Shown: positions 32,902 to 42,551, counted from the stretch's first letter. The stretch: DNA of 64,000 nucleotides from an uncultured bacterium (GCA_943788675.1 CALSRE010000001.1:361400-425399); one strand, 5' to 3'. Translations and numbers: made by a program. The notes: generated by a model from the sequence alone, not told the origin.

Positions 32902-33228
32902 TTAAGAATTAACGTCTAAAGCATCAAGCAGTTGACCGTTTTCATGCATTTCAACTGTAATATCGCAGCCACCTAATAATTTACCATTTACAAACAATTG
33001 TGGAAAAGTTGGCCATCCAGATAGTTCTGCAAGCGCAGGTCTCATTTCTTCGCTAGCCAAAATGTTTACGTCATGGAAATCAACGCCATAATGATTCAAT
33101 ACGCTCACAACTGTTTTTGAAAAGCCACAAACTGGCATATCTTTAGTTCCTTTCATAAAAAGAACAATATTGTTTTCATCAATGATTTTTTTGAAATCTT
33201 CTTTGTAATTCATGGTTAAATTTATCAA
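32902..33228 (-). CDS. grxD: Monothiol glutaredoxin (Grx4/GrxD family)
   Basis: The 108-residue protein carries the CGFS active site (Cys 34) after KGTKDMPV and the glutathione-binding WPTFPQLFVNGKLLGGCDI. Monothiol glutaredoxins of this class carry a glutathione-ligated 2Fe-2S cluster and pass clusters between assembly proteins. ATG at 33213 (residue 6) would remove only five residues and is an equally plausible start. It is divergent from the exonuclease III gene. Confidence 0.93.
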   Translation of the reverse strand: MINLTMNYKEDFKKIIDENNIVLFMKGTKDMPVCGFSKTVVSVLNHYGVDFHDVNILASEEMRPALAELSGWPTFPQLFVNGKLLGGCDITVEMHENGQLLDALDVNS

Positions 33229-33262
33229 TATATTTTAAAAATAAAAGGGAGTTATTCAATCA

Positions 33263-34033
33263 ATGAGACTTTTTTCATGGAATGTTAACGGAGTAAGAGC
33301 AATAGAAAAGAAAGGTTTCTTAAATTGGATGGATAATGTTGCTCCAGATATATTATGTATTCAAGAAACCAAAGCAAATTTTGATCAATTGCCCGATTCT
33401 CTTCAAAGTATCGATGGATATCATGGTTATTGGCACTCAGGTGTACGAAAAGGATACAGCGGCGTAGCAACTTTTTGCAAACAAGAGCCTCTTGATGTCC
33501 AATATGGACTCGGTATTGAAAAATATGATAGAGAAGGAAGAGTGCTTATTACAGAATTTGATAATTTTTTACTTTACAATATTTATTTTCCAAATGGACA
33601 AAAAGATGAACATAGATTGCAATACAAATTGGATTTTTATGACGATCTCTTGGTTATTCTTAATGAGCAGGTTGAATCAGGAATTAATGTAGTTGTAGCT
33701 GGTGATTGGAATACTGCACACTTCCCTATAGATCTAGCAAATCCAAAAGCAAATGAAAAAAATTCAGGGTTTATGCCAGTTGAGAGAGCTCAATTAGATG
33801 AATATGTTGAAAATGGCTATGTTGATACCTTTAGATTATTTCACGATGAACCTGATAGATATTCATGGTGGACATATCGCTTTGGAGCACGCCAACGAAA
33901 TATTGGATGGAGAATTGACTATTTTTTTGTCAATGAAAGTTTTGTTGAATCAGTTTCAGATGCTGACATTCATGAAGATGTCATGGGATCTGATCATTGC
34001 CCAGTTTCAATAGAGCTGATTGATAATTTCTAA
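33263..34033 (+). CDS. xth: Exodeoxyribonuclease III (AP endonuclease)
   Basis: The 256-residue enzyme cuts DNA at abasic sites in base-excision repair. It has the EEP nuclease pattern: SWNVNGVRA, IQETKA (metal-binding Glu), GDWNTAH, WRIDYFFV and the catalytic SDHCPV near the C terminus. Length fits XthA/ExoA. Its 3' end overlaps the converging hydrolase gene by 27 nt. Confidence 0.94.
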   Translation: MRLFSWNVNGVRAIEKKGFLNWMDNVAPDILCIQETKANFDQLPDSLQSIDGYHGYWHSGVRKGYSGVATFCKQEPLDVQYGLGIEKYDREGRVLITEFDNFLLYNIYFPNGQKDEHRLQYKLDFYDDLLVILNEQVESGINVVVAGDWNTAHFPIDLANPKANEKNSGFMPVERAQLDEYVENGYVDTFRLFHDEPDRYSWWTYRFGARQRNIGWRIDYFFVNESFVESVSDADIHEDVMGSDHCPVSIELIDNF

Positions 34034-34765
34034 AATAGAAAAATGTAAACTAGAGGTATGTCCCACTCTTTCTCCGTTTAAGCTATCTGGAAATTGAAAA
34101 ACAATTGAATCTTTAATCTCGCCATCATAAGGATCAAAATCATAATTTTTGAATTGAGAGTCGAACTCTTTTAAATTTCTCCATTGCACATGCTTATTGG
34201 TAAATCCATTTTCAAATTCATAATCAAGACTATTAATATTTTCAGAACAATTTTTATTAAAAATTGATTCATAGAGTCTTATATAAAAAGGAGTCTTGTT
34301 TCTTTCATAATTCACCGGGGTGGCTACAGTATTAAATGTAATTTTTTCATTAAATGGAAAAGATTGATTTGTAAACATTACAACGCTTCCACCCATGCTG
34401 TGCCCAACAATTTGCCAATTATCAATTTCTGGATATTGTACAATGAGATGCTGTAATTCTTCCTCAAAATCTTTTGAAACATTACCAGGACATTCATTCC
34501 AATTATATTTATAAAAAAATGTGTTGATATTATTTTCAACAAGATAATTAAATGGTTGTACCCATTCATGATGAATTTCCACCCAATATATAGGATAGAA
34601 TCCATGTATGGCTACAACAGCAGTAGTACCTTCTCCGTTATGAACTACATTCATGCCATCAGGAATTTTTTTCAAATCTTTAAAAGATACATACTTGTCA
34701 TCTCCATTTGAAAAAGAGAATAAACAAGTAAAAGCAAGAATTGTTGTTAGTGTGCGATTAAACAT
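34007..34765 (-). CDS. Secreted alpha/beta hydrolase
   Basis: The 252-residue protein has a signal peptide (about residues 1-20) and an alpha/beta-hydrolase fold with an oxyanion HGF after VVAI near 52 and the nucleophile elbow GHSMGGS near 120. The acid and His are probably further on (His in VGHTSSLHF). It may be a lipase or esterase in the periplasm. The gene converges on xth with a 27-nt overlap. Confidence 0.78.
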   Translation of the reverse strand: MFNRTLTTILAFTCLFSFSNGDDKYVSFKDLKKIPDGMNVVHNGEGTTAVVAIHGFYPIYWVEIHHEWVQPFNYLVENNINTFFYKYNWNECPGNVSKDFEEELQHLIVQYPEIDNWQIVGHSMGGSVVMFTNQSFPFNEKITFNTVATPVNYERNKTPFYIRLYESIFNKNCSENINSLDYEFENGFTNKHVQWRNLKEFDSQFKNYDFDPYDGEIKDSIVFQFPDSLNGERVGHTSSLHFSILEIINQLY

Positions 34766-34788
34766 TATATATTGTCAAAATTGGTAAA

Positions 34789-35208
34789 ATGAATTTAAAA
34801 ATACAATTAGTAAAAACTAAGAAAGAATACGATGATATTCTTGAGATAAGAAAACAAGTTTTTGTTAGAGAGCAAAATGTGCCTGAAAGCATAGAAATTG
34901 AATATGAAAGCTTATCATCTCATGTTATTTGTTTTCTAGATGGAGATCCAATTGGAACTGGTAGATGGAGAAAGAGTGATTTCGGAATAAAGCTAGAAAG
35001 GTTTGCTGTCTTAAAAAAATATAGAGGTCTTGGAATTGGAAAAGAGATTGTTAATTTTATTTTATCTCAAATTTCTTCAAATAAAACCATATATTTACAT
35101 GCACAGGAAGCAGTGGTGGATTTTTATAAAAAACTCGGATTTAGCGTTTCAGGAAAACAATTTTTTGAAGCAAATATCCCTCATTCTAAAATGATCTATA
35201 AGCCTTAA
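34789..35208 (+). CDS. GNAT family N-acetyltransferase (YjcF/ElaA-like)
   Basis: The 139-residue protein begins with IRKQVFVREQNVPESIE, has the acetyl-CoA pyrophosphate loop in LKKYRGLGIGKEIV near 79-92, and ends with FYKKLGFSVSGKQFFEANIPH, as in small GNAT enzymes of the YjcF group. The substrate is unknown. It lies 2 nt before the ABC exporter gene on the same strand. Confidence 0.86.
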   Translation: MNLKIQLVKTKKEYDDILEIRKQVFVREQNVPESIEIEYESLSSHVICFLDGDPIGTGRWRKSDFGIKLERFAVLKKYRGLGIGKEIVNFILSQISSNKTIYLHAQEAVVDFYKKLGFSVSGKQFFEANIPHSKMIYKP

Positions 35209-35210
35209 TT

Positions 35211-37046
35211 ATGCAAGAGTCCTCATTAAAAAGATTATTTAAGTTTGTTTTGGTGCATTGGCCTTTCTTGCTTTTATCAACTTGCGCAGCTTTCTTTTTT
35301 GTTGTTTTTAACAGCGCATCTATTTGGATTACAGCAACAATGATTAATAATATCTTGATTGATTTCAACGAGATGTTAATTGAAAATCAAAAGCTTTTAA
35401 GCTTGAATGAGTTAACGATGAATGATCGTTTAAAGTTATTTTCAAATAGCTTGTTATTAAAAGATACAGCTATCAGTACCGTTTCATCTGTTTGTGTAGC
35501 GTTGATAGTTGTTTTTTCTGCAAAAAATATTTTTCTATATATAAAAAATATCACACTCTCCGTGGTTCAGTATAAACTAATTCGAGACTTAAGGAATAAA
35601 CTTTATAGTCACTTCCATTATTTATCATTATCATATTTTAACAAAAATAAATCTGGTGAATTAACAGCTGTCTTAGTGAATGATATCGATAATATGAGAA
35701 ATTCATTATCAATCATGTTTCAAAAATTATTTGTAGAGCCTATTAATATAATTATTCTGATGAGTCTATTATTTATTGTTAGTTCAAAATTAGCATTTAT
35801 TGCTTTGCTAATTATTCCCATAAGCGGTGTTATCATTTTTGGCATATCTCACAGCATTCGAAGAAGGTCAAAAAGAAGTCAAGCTCAGTTAGCAGGAATG
35901 ACATCAATGATTGCAGAAACTATTGGGTCTATGAGAATTGTTAAGGCATTTGCAACTAAAGGATTTGAAATCAATAGATTTGCAAAAGAAACGCAGAAAT
36001 ATTATAAATTGATGCTACGCAGAGATAGATTGAGATTTGTTTCTTCTCCTGTTTCTGAAACATTTGGTGCGACTATTGCTGCTTTGCTACTTTGGGTTGG
36101 AGCAAGAGATGTCTTAGTAGTTCAATCTATTAGCTCTGAAGATTTTTTAAGATTTATATTATTATTATTTAGTCTTTTTCAACCTCTTAAAAACCTAACC
36201 AATGTTGTAAATGAGCTTCAAAACGGCCTTGCATCTGCGGATAGAGTTTTTGCAATTATGGATATTAAATCTGATATACAAGATTCAACTGATGCCAGAA
36301 ATGTTAAAGACTTAAATAGTAATATCTCTTTTAACAATGTTTCCTTTTCATATGGAAAAGAACACGAAAAAGTACTCGATAACATAAGCTTTAATATTGA
36401 CAAAGGAGAAATAATAGCTTTGGTTGGACCTAGCGGAGCAGGAAAATCTACATTAGTAGATTTAATCCCGAGATTCTATGACACTTTAGGCGGATCAATT
36501 ACTATTGATGGTACGGATATTAGAGAAATCCAGATTGGATCATTAAGATCTATGATGGGCATTGTAACACAAGAAACATTTCTTTTCGATGACTCTATAA
36601 AAGCAAATATTGCCTATGGAGTTAATAATCTTTCAGATAAAGAAATTGAAGAAGCTGCAAAAGCTGCTAATGCCCATGATTTTATTGTCAAGCTTGCTGA
36701 TGGATATGATACTATAATTGGGGAAAGAGGCGTTTCTCTTTCTGGTGGTCAAAAACAGAGGATTGCAATAGCCAGAGCCATTGTGAAAAATCCTCCCATA
36801 TTAATTCTAGACGAAGCGACATCTTCACTTGATAGTGAATCTGAAAAGCATGTTCAATCTGCAATTGAAAATTTAATGAATCATAGAACAGTATTTGTTA
36901 TTGCACATAGATTATCTACTGTTCACAATGCTAGTAAAATTTTGGTCCTAGATAAAGGCAAAGTTGTTCAAGAAGGTAAACATGAAGAATTAGTAAATAC
37001 TGATGGATTATATAAACAATTACACAAAATGCAATTTCAAACTTAA
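35211..37046 (+). CDS. ABC exporter, fused membrane and ATPase domains (MsbA-like)
   Basis: The 611-residue half-transporter dimerises to flip lipids or export drugs across the inner membrane. The N-terminal domain has six helices (about 15-325). The ATPase domain has Walker A GPSGAGKST near 406-414, the signature LSGGQKQ near 510, Walker B ILILDEATS and the His switch in VIAHRLST. Length and layout match MsbA-type lipid flippases; a multidrug or peptide exporter is equally possible. Citrate synthase follows after 13 nt. Confidence 0.9.
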   Translation: MQESSLKRLFKFVLVHWPFLLLSTCAAFFFVVFNSASIWITATMINNILIDFNEMLIENQKLLSLNELTMNDRLKLFSNSLLLKDTAISTVSSVCVALIVVFSAKNIFLYIKNITLSVVQYKLIRDLRNKLYSHFHYLSLSYFNKNKSGELTAVLVNDIDNMRNSLSIMFQKLFVEPINIIILMSLLFIVSSKLAFIALLIIPISGVIIFGISHSIRRRSKRSQAQLAGMTSMIAETIGSMRIVKAFATKGFEINRFAKETQKYYKLMLRRDRLRFVSSPVSETFGATIAALLLWVGARDVLVVQSISSEDFLRFILLLFSLFQPLKNLTNVVNELQNGLASADRVFAIMDIKSDIQDSTDARNVKDLNSNISFNNVSFSYGKEHEKVLDNISFNIDKGEIIALVGPSGAGKSTLVDLIPRFYDTLGGSITIDGTDIREIQIGSLRSMMGIVTQETFLFDDSIKANIAYGVNNLSDKEIEEAAKAANAHDFIVKLADGYDTIIGERGVSLSGGQKQRIAIARAIVKNPPILILDEATSSLDSESEKHVQSAIENLMNHRTVFVIAHRLSTVHNASKILVLDKGKVVQEGKHEELVNTDGLYKQLHKMQFQT

Positions 37047-37059
37047 ATTACCAAGTGCA

Positions 37060-38325
37060 ATGGGGAAATTAAAAGAAAGTCTATCAAAAAAAATTCCGGA
37101 TTGGAGATATAACTATCGTCAACTTCTTGATGAAAAAGGCGATCAAGTTACTAGCACGGTTACCATAGAAAAAGCATACTCTGGAATGAAAGGTGTTAAG
37201 GGAATGGTGTGTGACACCTCTTCTGTAACTGCAGACGCAGGTTTACACGTAAGGGGAAAACATATACTAGACCTTATAGATCTAAAGCCTGAAGAAATTT
37301 TATACCTTTTACTCATTGGAGAGGAGCCAGACGCAGAAGCCCTTTTAGATTTACAAAAAGAGTTAAAAGGAAAAAGTACGGTTCCCGATTATGTTTGGGA
37401 TGTGCTAGATAGCATGCCTAAAGATTCTCATCCAATGGCAATGTTTAATACTGCAATTTTATCAATGCAAAAAGAGAGCAAATTTTCTGAAGCATATGAC
37501 TTAGTGATTTCCAAAAGTGATTACTGGGAGACAACATTAGAGGATGGATTAAATATTATTGCAAAATTACCTGCAATTGGAGCTGCTATTTACAGAATGC
37601 GTTTTAATAAAGGCGATAGAATTGAAGCTGGCGATTCAATTGATTGGTCAGAAAACTTTTTACAAATGATGGGGTTTGACTATTCTGATGATATGTTAAA
37701 GATGATGCAATTATATCTTATGCTACATTGCGATCATGAAGGAGGGAATGTTAGTACCTTTAGCGCTTTAACTGTTAATTCTGCACTGTCTGACCCTTAC
37801 TATTCCTTATCTGCGGGGTTAAATGGTTTAGCTGGACCATTACATGGGTTAGCTAACCAAAATAATCTAAAATTTGTTTTAGATATCATTGATCATTACA
37901 AAGGCGTTCCATCAGATGAGCAATTAAAAGAATTTTCATGGGATAGATTAAATTCTGGTAAAGTAATTCCTGGGTATGGTCATGCAGTGCTAAGATGTCC
38001 AGATCCTAGATTTACAGCATTTATGAATTTCGGAAAAAATCACATAAACGATAGCGATGTTTTTGATGTGGTTACAAAGCTATTTAAGATTGTTCCTGAT
38101 GTCTTAAAAGAGCATGGCAAGGCAAGAAATCCTTGGCCAAACGTAGATGCTGCATCTGGTTCACTACTTCATCATTATGGAATTAAAGAATTTCAATTTT
38201 ATACTGTTTTATTTAGTATGTCAAGATCGCTTGGTATTGTGTCACAGATGGTATTAGCTCGAGCAATGGGAATGCCGTTAACAAGACCAAAATCTTTAAC
38301 GTACGAGGCATTAAAACAGCTTTAA
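37060..38325 (+). CDS. gltA: Citrate synthase
   Basis: The 421-residue enzyme condenses oxaloacetate and acetyl-CoA as the first TCA step. Catalytic His in LMLHCDHEGGNVSTF and in GYGHAVLRCPDPRF, plus the acidic residue near its C-terminal part, are present. The sequence (type with GPLHGLANQ) is closer to the eukaryotic-like/mitochondrial group than to hexameric bacterial GltA. Start chosen at ATG 37060; the open frame upstream lies in the ABC gene. With KorAB and fumarase it completes part of the TCA cycle in this window. Confidence 0.93.
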   Translation: MGKLKESLSKKIPDWRYNYRQLLDEKGDQVTSTVTIEKAYSGMKGVKGMVCDTSSVTADAGLHVRGKHILDLIDLKPEEILYLLLIGEEPDAEALLDLQKELKGKSTVPDYVWDVLDSMPKDSHPMAMFNTAILSMQKESKFSEAYDLVISKSDYWETTLEDGLNIIAKLPAIGAAIYRMRFNKGDRIEAGDSIDWSENFLQMMGFDYSDDMLKMMQLYLMLHCDHEGGNVSTFSALTVNSALSDPYYSLSAGLNGLAGPLHGLANQNNLKFVLDIIDHYKGVPSDEQLKEFSWDRLNSGKVIPGYGHAVLRCPDPRFTAFMNFGKNHINDSDVFDVVTKLFKIVPDVLKEHGKARNPWPNVDAASGSLLHHYGIKEFQFYTVLFSMSRSLGIVSQMVLARAMGMPLTRPKSLTYEALKQL

Positions 38326-38331
38326 GTCTAG

Positions 38332-38967
38332 ATGCTCAAAAAAGATAAAGTAAAATTTATTGTTGAGCAGCTTGATAAATTTTATCCAAGAGTACATCCA
38401 CCATTAAATCATTCTAACAATTATACGCTACTAATTGCCGTATTATTATCAGCAAATTCGACAGACAAATATGTTAACAAAGTAACTCCTAATCTTTTCA
38501 AAAAAGCACATTCTCCAGATCAAATGATGCAATTATCATATGAAGAATTGTATAGTATTATAAAACCGTGTGGCTTGGGTCCAGCTAAGGCTAAAAATAT
38601 ATTAGCTCTCTCAATTATTTTAGTTAATGAATTTCAGGGCGAAGTTCCAGATAGTTTTCCAGCGCTTGAAAAATTGCCTGGAGTTGGTCATAAAACAGCT
38701 TCTGTTGTGATGTCGCAAGCGTTTGGGTATCCAGCTTTTGCTGTTGACACGCATGTGCACCGTTTAATGTATAGGTGGGGTCTTTCTAATGGAAAAAGTG
38801 TAGTTCAAACAGAGCGTGACGGTAAAAGGCTTTTTCCAAAAGATAAATGGAACAAGCTCCATCTTCAGATAATTTTTTATGGAAGAGAATATTGTCCTGC
38901 AAGAAATTTTAATCCAAATTTATGTCCAATTACATCTGTTGTTGGAAGAAGAACTTTATTTAAATAA
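38332..38967 (+). CDS. nth: Endonuclease III with incomplete Fe-S cluster site
   Basis: The 211-residue DNA glycosylase/AP lyase removes oxidised pyrimidines. The helix-hairpin-helix LPGVGHKTASVV holds the catalytic Lys, and the catalytic Asp is in AVDTHVHR. In ordinary Nth four Cys (C-x6-C-x2-C-x5-C) bind a 4Fe-4S cluster at the C terminus. Here only Cys 188 and Cys 198 remain, with the correct spacing of the first and third ligands; the second and fourth positions are Pro 195 and Val 204. Thus a cluster is unlikely. It is the first gene of a long same-strand run. Confidence 0.92.
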   Translation: MLKKDKVKFIVEQLDKFYPRVHPPLNHSNNYTLLIAVLLSANSTDKYVNKVTPNLFKKAHSPDQMMQLSYEELYSIIKPCGLGPAKAKNILALSIILVNEFQGEVPDSFPALEKLPGVGHKTASVVMSQAFGYPAFAVDTHVHRLMYRWGLSNGKSVVQTERDGKRLFPKDKWNKLHLQIIFYGREYCPARNFNPNLCPITSVVGRRTLFK

Positions 38968-38979
38968 ATTAATAGCTCT

Positions 38980-39405
38980 ATGAATAAAAAAAATACAACA
39001 TTTCTTACTAAAGTATTTTCATTTTGCGCAGCTCATCAGTATGGAAATGATAAATGGTCAGAAGAAGAAAATTGGAAAGTATTTGGAAAAGATACCCGAG
39101 TACATGGTCATAACTACACGTTACATATCACAGTGACAGGCGACATCAATCATGACTCAGGATTCCTTGTTGATTTGGGGCATTTAAAAGATGTCGTTAA
39201 AACTCATGTTGTTGATGTTTTAGATCACTCACAATTTGAAAAGGATATTCCTTGGTTTAAGGGAAAACAGCCTTCTACAGAAGTCTTGGTAGTCTTTATA
39301 TGGGAAGAAATTGTTAAGCGTTTAAAGGGGTGTACACTACACAGAATCCGCATTGAAGAGACTCCAACAATTTATACCGACTACTACGGACCAAATGATG
39401 AATGA
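38980..39405 (+). CDS. 6-pyruvoyl-tetrahydropterin synthase/QueD family protein lacking the catalytic Cys
   Basis: The 141-residue protein has the zinc ligands of the PTPS/QueD family (His 19 in CAAHQYG, His 42 and His 44 in VHGHNY) and the pterin-anchoring Glu near the C terminus (IRIEETPTIY). The nucleophile Cys, which sits in the segment FGKC before HGH in PTPS and KC-x3-HGH in QueD, is Asp 38 here (FGKDTRVHGH). It overlaps the queuosine-precursor transporter gene and lies two genes before folE, so a role in 7-deazaguanine or pterin synthesis is likely, but the chemistry may differ. Confidence 0.88.
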   Translation: MNKKNTTFLTKVFSFCAAHQYGNDKWSEEENWKVFGKDTRVHGHNYTLHITVTGDINHDSGFLVDLGHLKDVVKTHVVDVLDHSQFEKDIPWFKGKQPSTEVLVVFIWEEIVKRLKGCTLHRIRIEETPTIYTDYYGPNDE

Positions 39406-40066
39406 TTTTCAAGAAAGACTTTATTTAATTTTTACTGGAATATTTATTGCTTCACTAGTGGCTTGCAATTTGATATTTCAAAAATTTTTCACTTGGAATT
39501 TTTTAGGATTAAACTTTGAGCTTTCAGTCGGTATCATTGCTTATCCAGTTACATTTTTAGTAACAGATTTAATTTCTGAACTATACGGCCAGAAGCGTGC
39601 AAATCAAGTAGTAGTAGCTGGTTTTTTTGCCAGTATTTTTACCACATTGCTTGTGATGGTTGCAATGAATGCCACTGCAGTAGAATGGTCTCCAATAGAT
39701 AGCGAAACCTTTACTAAAGTTTTTGGCCTTACTGGTCCTGCATTTTTTGCATCTATGGTAGCATATTTAACAGCGCAGTTGATAGATGTCAGAATATTTC
39801 ATTTTTGGAAACGCCTTACCAAGGGCAAATATTTATGGCTTAGAAATAATGCATCTACCATGTTTTCACAATTAGTTGATACATCAGTAATTTTGATTAT
39901 TCTCTGTTCAGCTGGAGTGATTGAGTGGGAACGTTTTTATAGTTTATGGATGATGGGATGGCTTTTTAAAGTATTGGTTGCATTGATTGACACGCCAATC
40001 ATTTATTTTGCATTATGGGCATTAAAAGATAAAATAAAACCAACTAGTTATTTGGGGGAACATTGA
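39395..40066 (+). CDS. Queuosine precursor transporter (YhhQ/QPTR family)
   Basis: The roughly 223-residue inner-membrane protein has about six helices and the family pattern [10 protein letters not shown] near the first helix, [17 protein letters not shown] near 44-60, and [16 protein letters not shown]. Members such as YhhQ import queuine precursors (preQ0/preQ1). It starts at ATG 39395 or 39398 inside the end of the PTPS-family gene, showing coupling; a longer frame upstream is not homologous. Together with the PTPS-like gene and folE it points to a queuosine/pterin module. Confidence 0.9.
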   Translation: MMNDFQERLYLIFTGIFIASLVACNLIFQKFFTWNFLGLNFELSVGIIAYPVTFLVTDLISELYGQKRANQVVVAGFFASIFTTLLVMVAMNATAVEWSPIDSETFTKVFGLTGPAFFASMVAYLTAQLIDVRIFHFWKRLTKGKYLWLRNNASTMFSQLVDTSVILIILCSAGVIEWERFYSLWMMGWLFKVLVALIDTPIIYFALWALKDKIKPTSYLGEH

Positions 40067-40638
40067 AAGACGAACAACAAAAACAATTAGAAAAAAATAC
40101 AAAGAACCTTCTTGAGCTTCTTGGAGAAGATCCAAACAGAGAAGGGTTAATTAATACTCCAAAAAGGGTAGCCAAAGCCTGGAAATTCTTAACAAAAGGT
40201 TACACTGAGGACCTTGATAAGCTGATAAATAATGCAATTTTTGAAGGCGAATCAAAGGATATGGTAATCGTTAAAAATATTGAATTTTATAGTTTATGTG
40301 AACATCACATGATCCCTTTTTATGGCAAAGCTCATATTGGTTATATCCCAGATGGAAAGATTATTGGACTATCAAAGCTTGCTCGAATTACCGATCTTTT
40401 TTCTCAAAGATTGCAAGTGCAAGAACGATTAACAAATCAAATAGCTCAATGTCTTCAAGAAGTGTTAAATCCACGCGGAGTAGCCGTAGTTTTGGAGGGG
40501 AAGCATTTTTGTATGCTTAGTAGAGGCGTTCAAAAACAAAATAGTATAGCTACAAGCAGTTCCATGTTGGGCATATTTAGAGAAAAAGAATCAACTCGAA
40601 ATGAATTTTTAAAACTTATTGAAATGAACAATATTTAG
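40063..40638 (+). CDS. folE: GTP cyclohydrolase I
   Basis: The 191-residue enzyme converts GTP to 7,8-dihydroneopterin triphosphate, the first step for folate and 7-deazaguanine compounds. The zinc-site motif CEHHMIPF near 84-91 and [10 protein letters not shown] with the second Cys are present, as is the long N-terminal helix. The start is TTG after a strong GGGGGA and overlaps the transporter stop (TTGA). It supplies the substrate of the PTPS/QueD family protein two genes upstream. Confidence 0.94.
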   Translation: MKDEQQKQLEKNTKNLLELLGEDPNREGLINTPKRVAKAWKFLTKGYTEDLDKLINNAIFEGESKDMVIVKNIEFYSLCEHHMIPFYGKAHIGYIPDGKIIGLSKLARITDLFSQRLQVQERLTNQIAQCLQEVLNPRGVAVVLEGKHFCMLSRGVQKQNSIATSSSMLGIFREKESTRNEFLKLIEMNNI

Positions 40639-40645
40639 AGGATCT

Positions 40646-41944
40646 TTGAAGAAATATCAATTAATTATAATCGGTGGTGGTCCTGGAGGGTATACTGCTG
40701 CATTCAGAGCAGCAGAGCTAGGAATGAGCGTAGCAATCATTGATGATAATGACCTAGGGGGTGTATGTTTAAACTGGGGATGTATTCCAACAAAATCACT
40801 TTTAAAAAATGCAGAAGTGATGGATTTAATAAGTAACGCTGACAACTATGGTATTGAAATTGGCAAACCAAAAATTCATTTTGATAAAATCTTAGATAAA
40901 ACAATTCAAGCAAGAAAAAGGCTTTCAAAAGGATTGCATTTTCAAGTTCGAAAATTAGGCATTGATTTTTTTCCAGGCTTAGCAACTTTTGTAAGCTCAT
41001 CTTCTATAGAAGTTGATGGAAATATCCTTGAAGGAGAAAAATTTATTATTGCAACAGGTTCAAAAGCTCGCGAACTAACACATTTAAAAGATTCCTCAAA
41101 AGAAGTAATGACGGCAAAAGATATTTTTAATATGAAAAGTCTTCCAGATTCAATGACAATTATTGGAGCAGGAGCAATTGGTATTGAATTCGCTTATTTT
41201 TTTAATGCTTTTGGAGTAAAAATTACTCTTATTGAAGCACAAGACTTTCTTCTACCGAACGAAGATGAAGAAATTTCGCAGTGGATGCATAAAGTATTTA
41301 AAAGAAAGAAAATGAATATTCAAACTGGTATTATTGCAGATAATATTCAAGATGACCATATTTTAGTTTCTATTGGAGTTGAAGGAAATTCTCTTGGATT
41401 GGGTCTTGATAAAATTGGAGTTTCTTTAGGAGAAAATAATCATATAATAGTGAATAAGAATGGTCAAACAAATATTGAAAACATTTATGCTGTCGGGGAT
41501 GTTATTGGTCCTCCTTGGCTTGCCCATGTTTCTGCTGCTGAAGGACTATATGTAGCAGAGCACATTGCAAATCTTCATCCAAAGAAAATTGATTATAATT
41601 GTATTCCTGCATGTACTTATTCAAAACCGGAGGTTGCTTCAATTGGAATGACAAAGAAGCAATTAGATAAAGAAGGGATAGTATATAATACTGCAAAATC
41701 TTTCTTTAATTCCAATGGAAAGGCTGTTGCGACAGGTGGAACTGATGGATTTATTAAAATTTATGTTGGAAGCGACAACTTAATCCTTGGAGCACATATT
41801 ATTGGTTCCAATGCTACTGAAATGATATCAGAATTTAGCTTAGCAATGCGCAATCAATTATCAGTTGAGAATATCTTAGATACAATCCATCCTCATCCGA
41901 CTTTTTCTGAAGCTATTTTTGAAACATTGATGCAATTAAAATAA
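40646..41944 (+). CDS. lpdA: Dihydrolipoyl dehydrogenase
   Basis: The 432-residue flavoprotein reoxidises dihydrolipoyl groups of 2-oxoacid dehydrogenases or the glycine cleavage system, passing electrons to NAD+. It has the FAD motif GGGPGG near 10-15, the redox disulfide GGVCLNWGC (Cys 41 and 46), a second GAGAIGIEFAY nucleotide motif, and the C-terminal HPHPTFSE with the active-site His-Glu pair. It starts with TTG, 7 nt after folE, and is shorter than most Lpd. The lipoate genes lipB and lipA follow at once, a clear functional grouping. Confidence 0.93.
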   Translation: MKKYQLIIIGGGPGGYTAAFRAAELGMSVAIIDDNDLGGVCLNWGCIPTKSLLKNAEVMDLISNADNYGIEIGKPKIHFDKILDKTIQARKRLSKGLHFQVRKLGIDFFPGLATFVSSSSIEVDGNILEGEKFIIATGSKARELTHLKDSSKEVMTAKDIFNMKSLPDSMTIIGAGAIGIEFAYFFNAFGVKITLIEAQDFLLPNEDEEISQWMHKVFKRKKMNIQTGIIADNIQDDHILVSIGVEGNSLGLGLDKIGVSLGENNHIIVNKNGQTNIENIYAVGDVIGPPWLAHVSAAEGLYVAEHIANLHPKKIDYNCIPACTYSKPEVASIGMTKKQLDKEGIVYNTAKSFFNSNGKAVATGGTDGFIKIYVGSDNLILGAHIIGSNATEMISEFSLAMRNQLSVENILDTIHPHPTFSEAIFETLMQLK

Positions 41945-42550
41945 ATGCTTTTCAACATTCAAGATTTACAGCAACTCAATTACAAAGATACATTAAAAAT
42001 TCAACAAGACTTGCGAGAAAAAATTGCACGGAATAAATCTGACGATTCATTAATTATTGTTGAGCATGATCATGTTTATACCTTAGGAAAAAATGCCAAT
42101 CCAAATAATATCTTAAATGGTAATTGCAAAGTAGTGCAAACAAATAGAGGAGGAGATGTAACTTATCATGGTCCTGGACAGCTTGTTATTTATCCAATTT
42201 TTAATCTTAAAAAGAAAAATATCGGTGTAAAATCCTATGTTCGAAAAATTGAAAAAATTATACAGCTAACATTGGATGATTTCAACATTGACAGTCATGT
42301 GCCTTTTAAGGAGACTGGAGTATGGACAAATAACAAAAAAATTGCAAGTATCGGTATTCATGTATCAAGAGGAATTGCTATGCATGGCCTTGCCATAAAT
42401 GTTGCTACAGATTTATCATATTTTGATCATATTATCTCTTGCGGTATTCAAGGAGTTGAGATGACTTCAATAGAGAAAGAGCTTGGAAAAAAAATTCCTA
42501 TGAACGATATTAAAACAGCAGTTGTAAAGTATTTTAACCAACAATTTTAA
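41945..42550 (+). CDS. lipB: Octanoyltransferase
   Basis: The 201-residue enzyme moves octanoyl from acyl-carrier protein to lipoyl domains. GGDVTYHGPGQLVIYP near 74-89, the catalytic Lys in NKKIASIG and Cys in HIISCGIQG near 160 are all present. Its ATG directly follows the lpdA stop, and lipA begins 1 nt after its own stop, so lpdA-lipB-lipA is one operon for lipoate attachment. Confidence 0.94.
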   Translation: MLFNIQDLQQLNYKDTLKIQQDLREKIARNKSDDSLIIVEHDHVYTLGKNANPNNILNGNCKVVQTNRGGDVTYHGPGQLVIYPIFNLKKKNIGVKSYVRKIEKIIQLTLDDFNIDSHVPFKETGVWTNNKKIASIGIHVSRGIAMHGLAINVATDLSYFDHIISCGIQGVEMTSIEKELGKKIPMNDIKTAVVKYFNQQF

Positions 42551-42551
42551 T

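Noticed and set aside
40657-41000. Two minus-strand frames within lpdA
   Set aside because: Overlap a complete dihydrolipoyl dehydrogenase; no ribosome sites and no recognisable protein.
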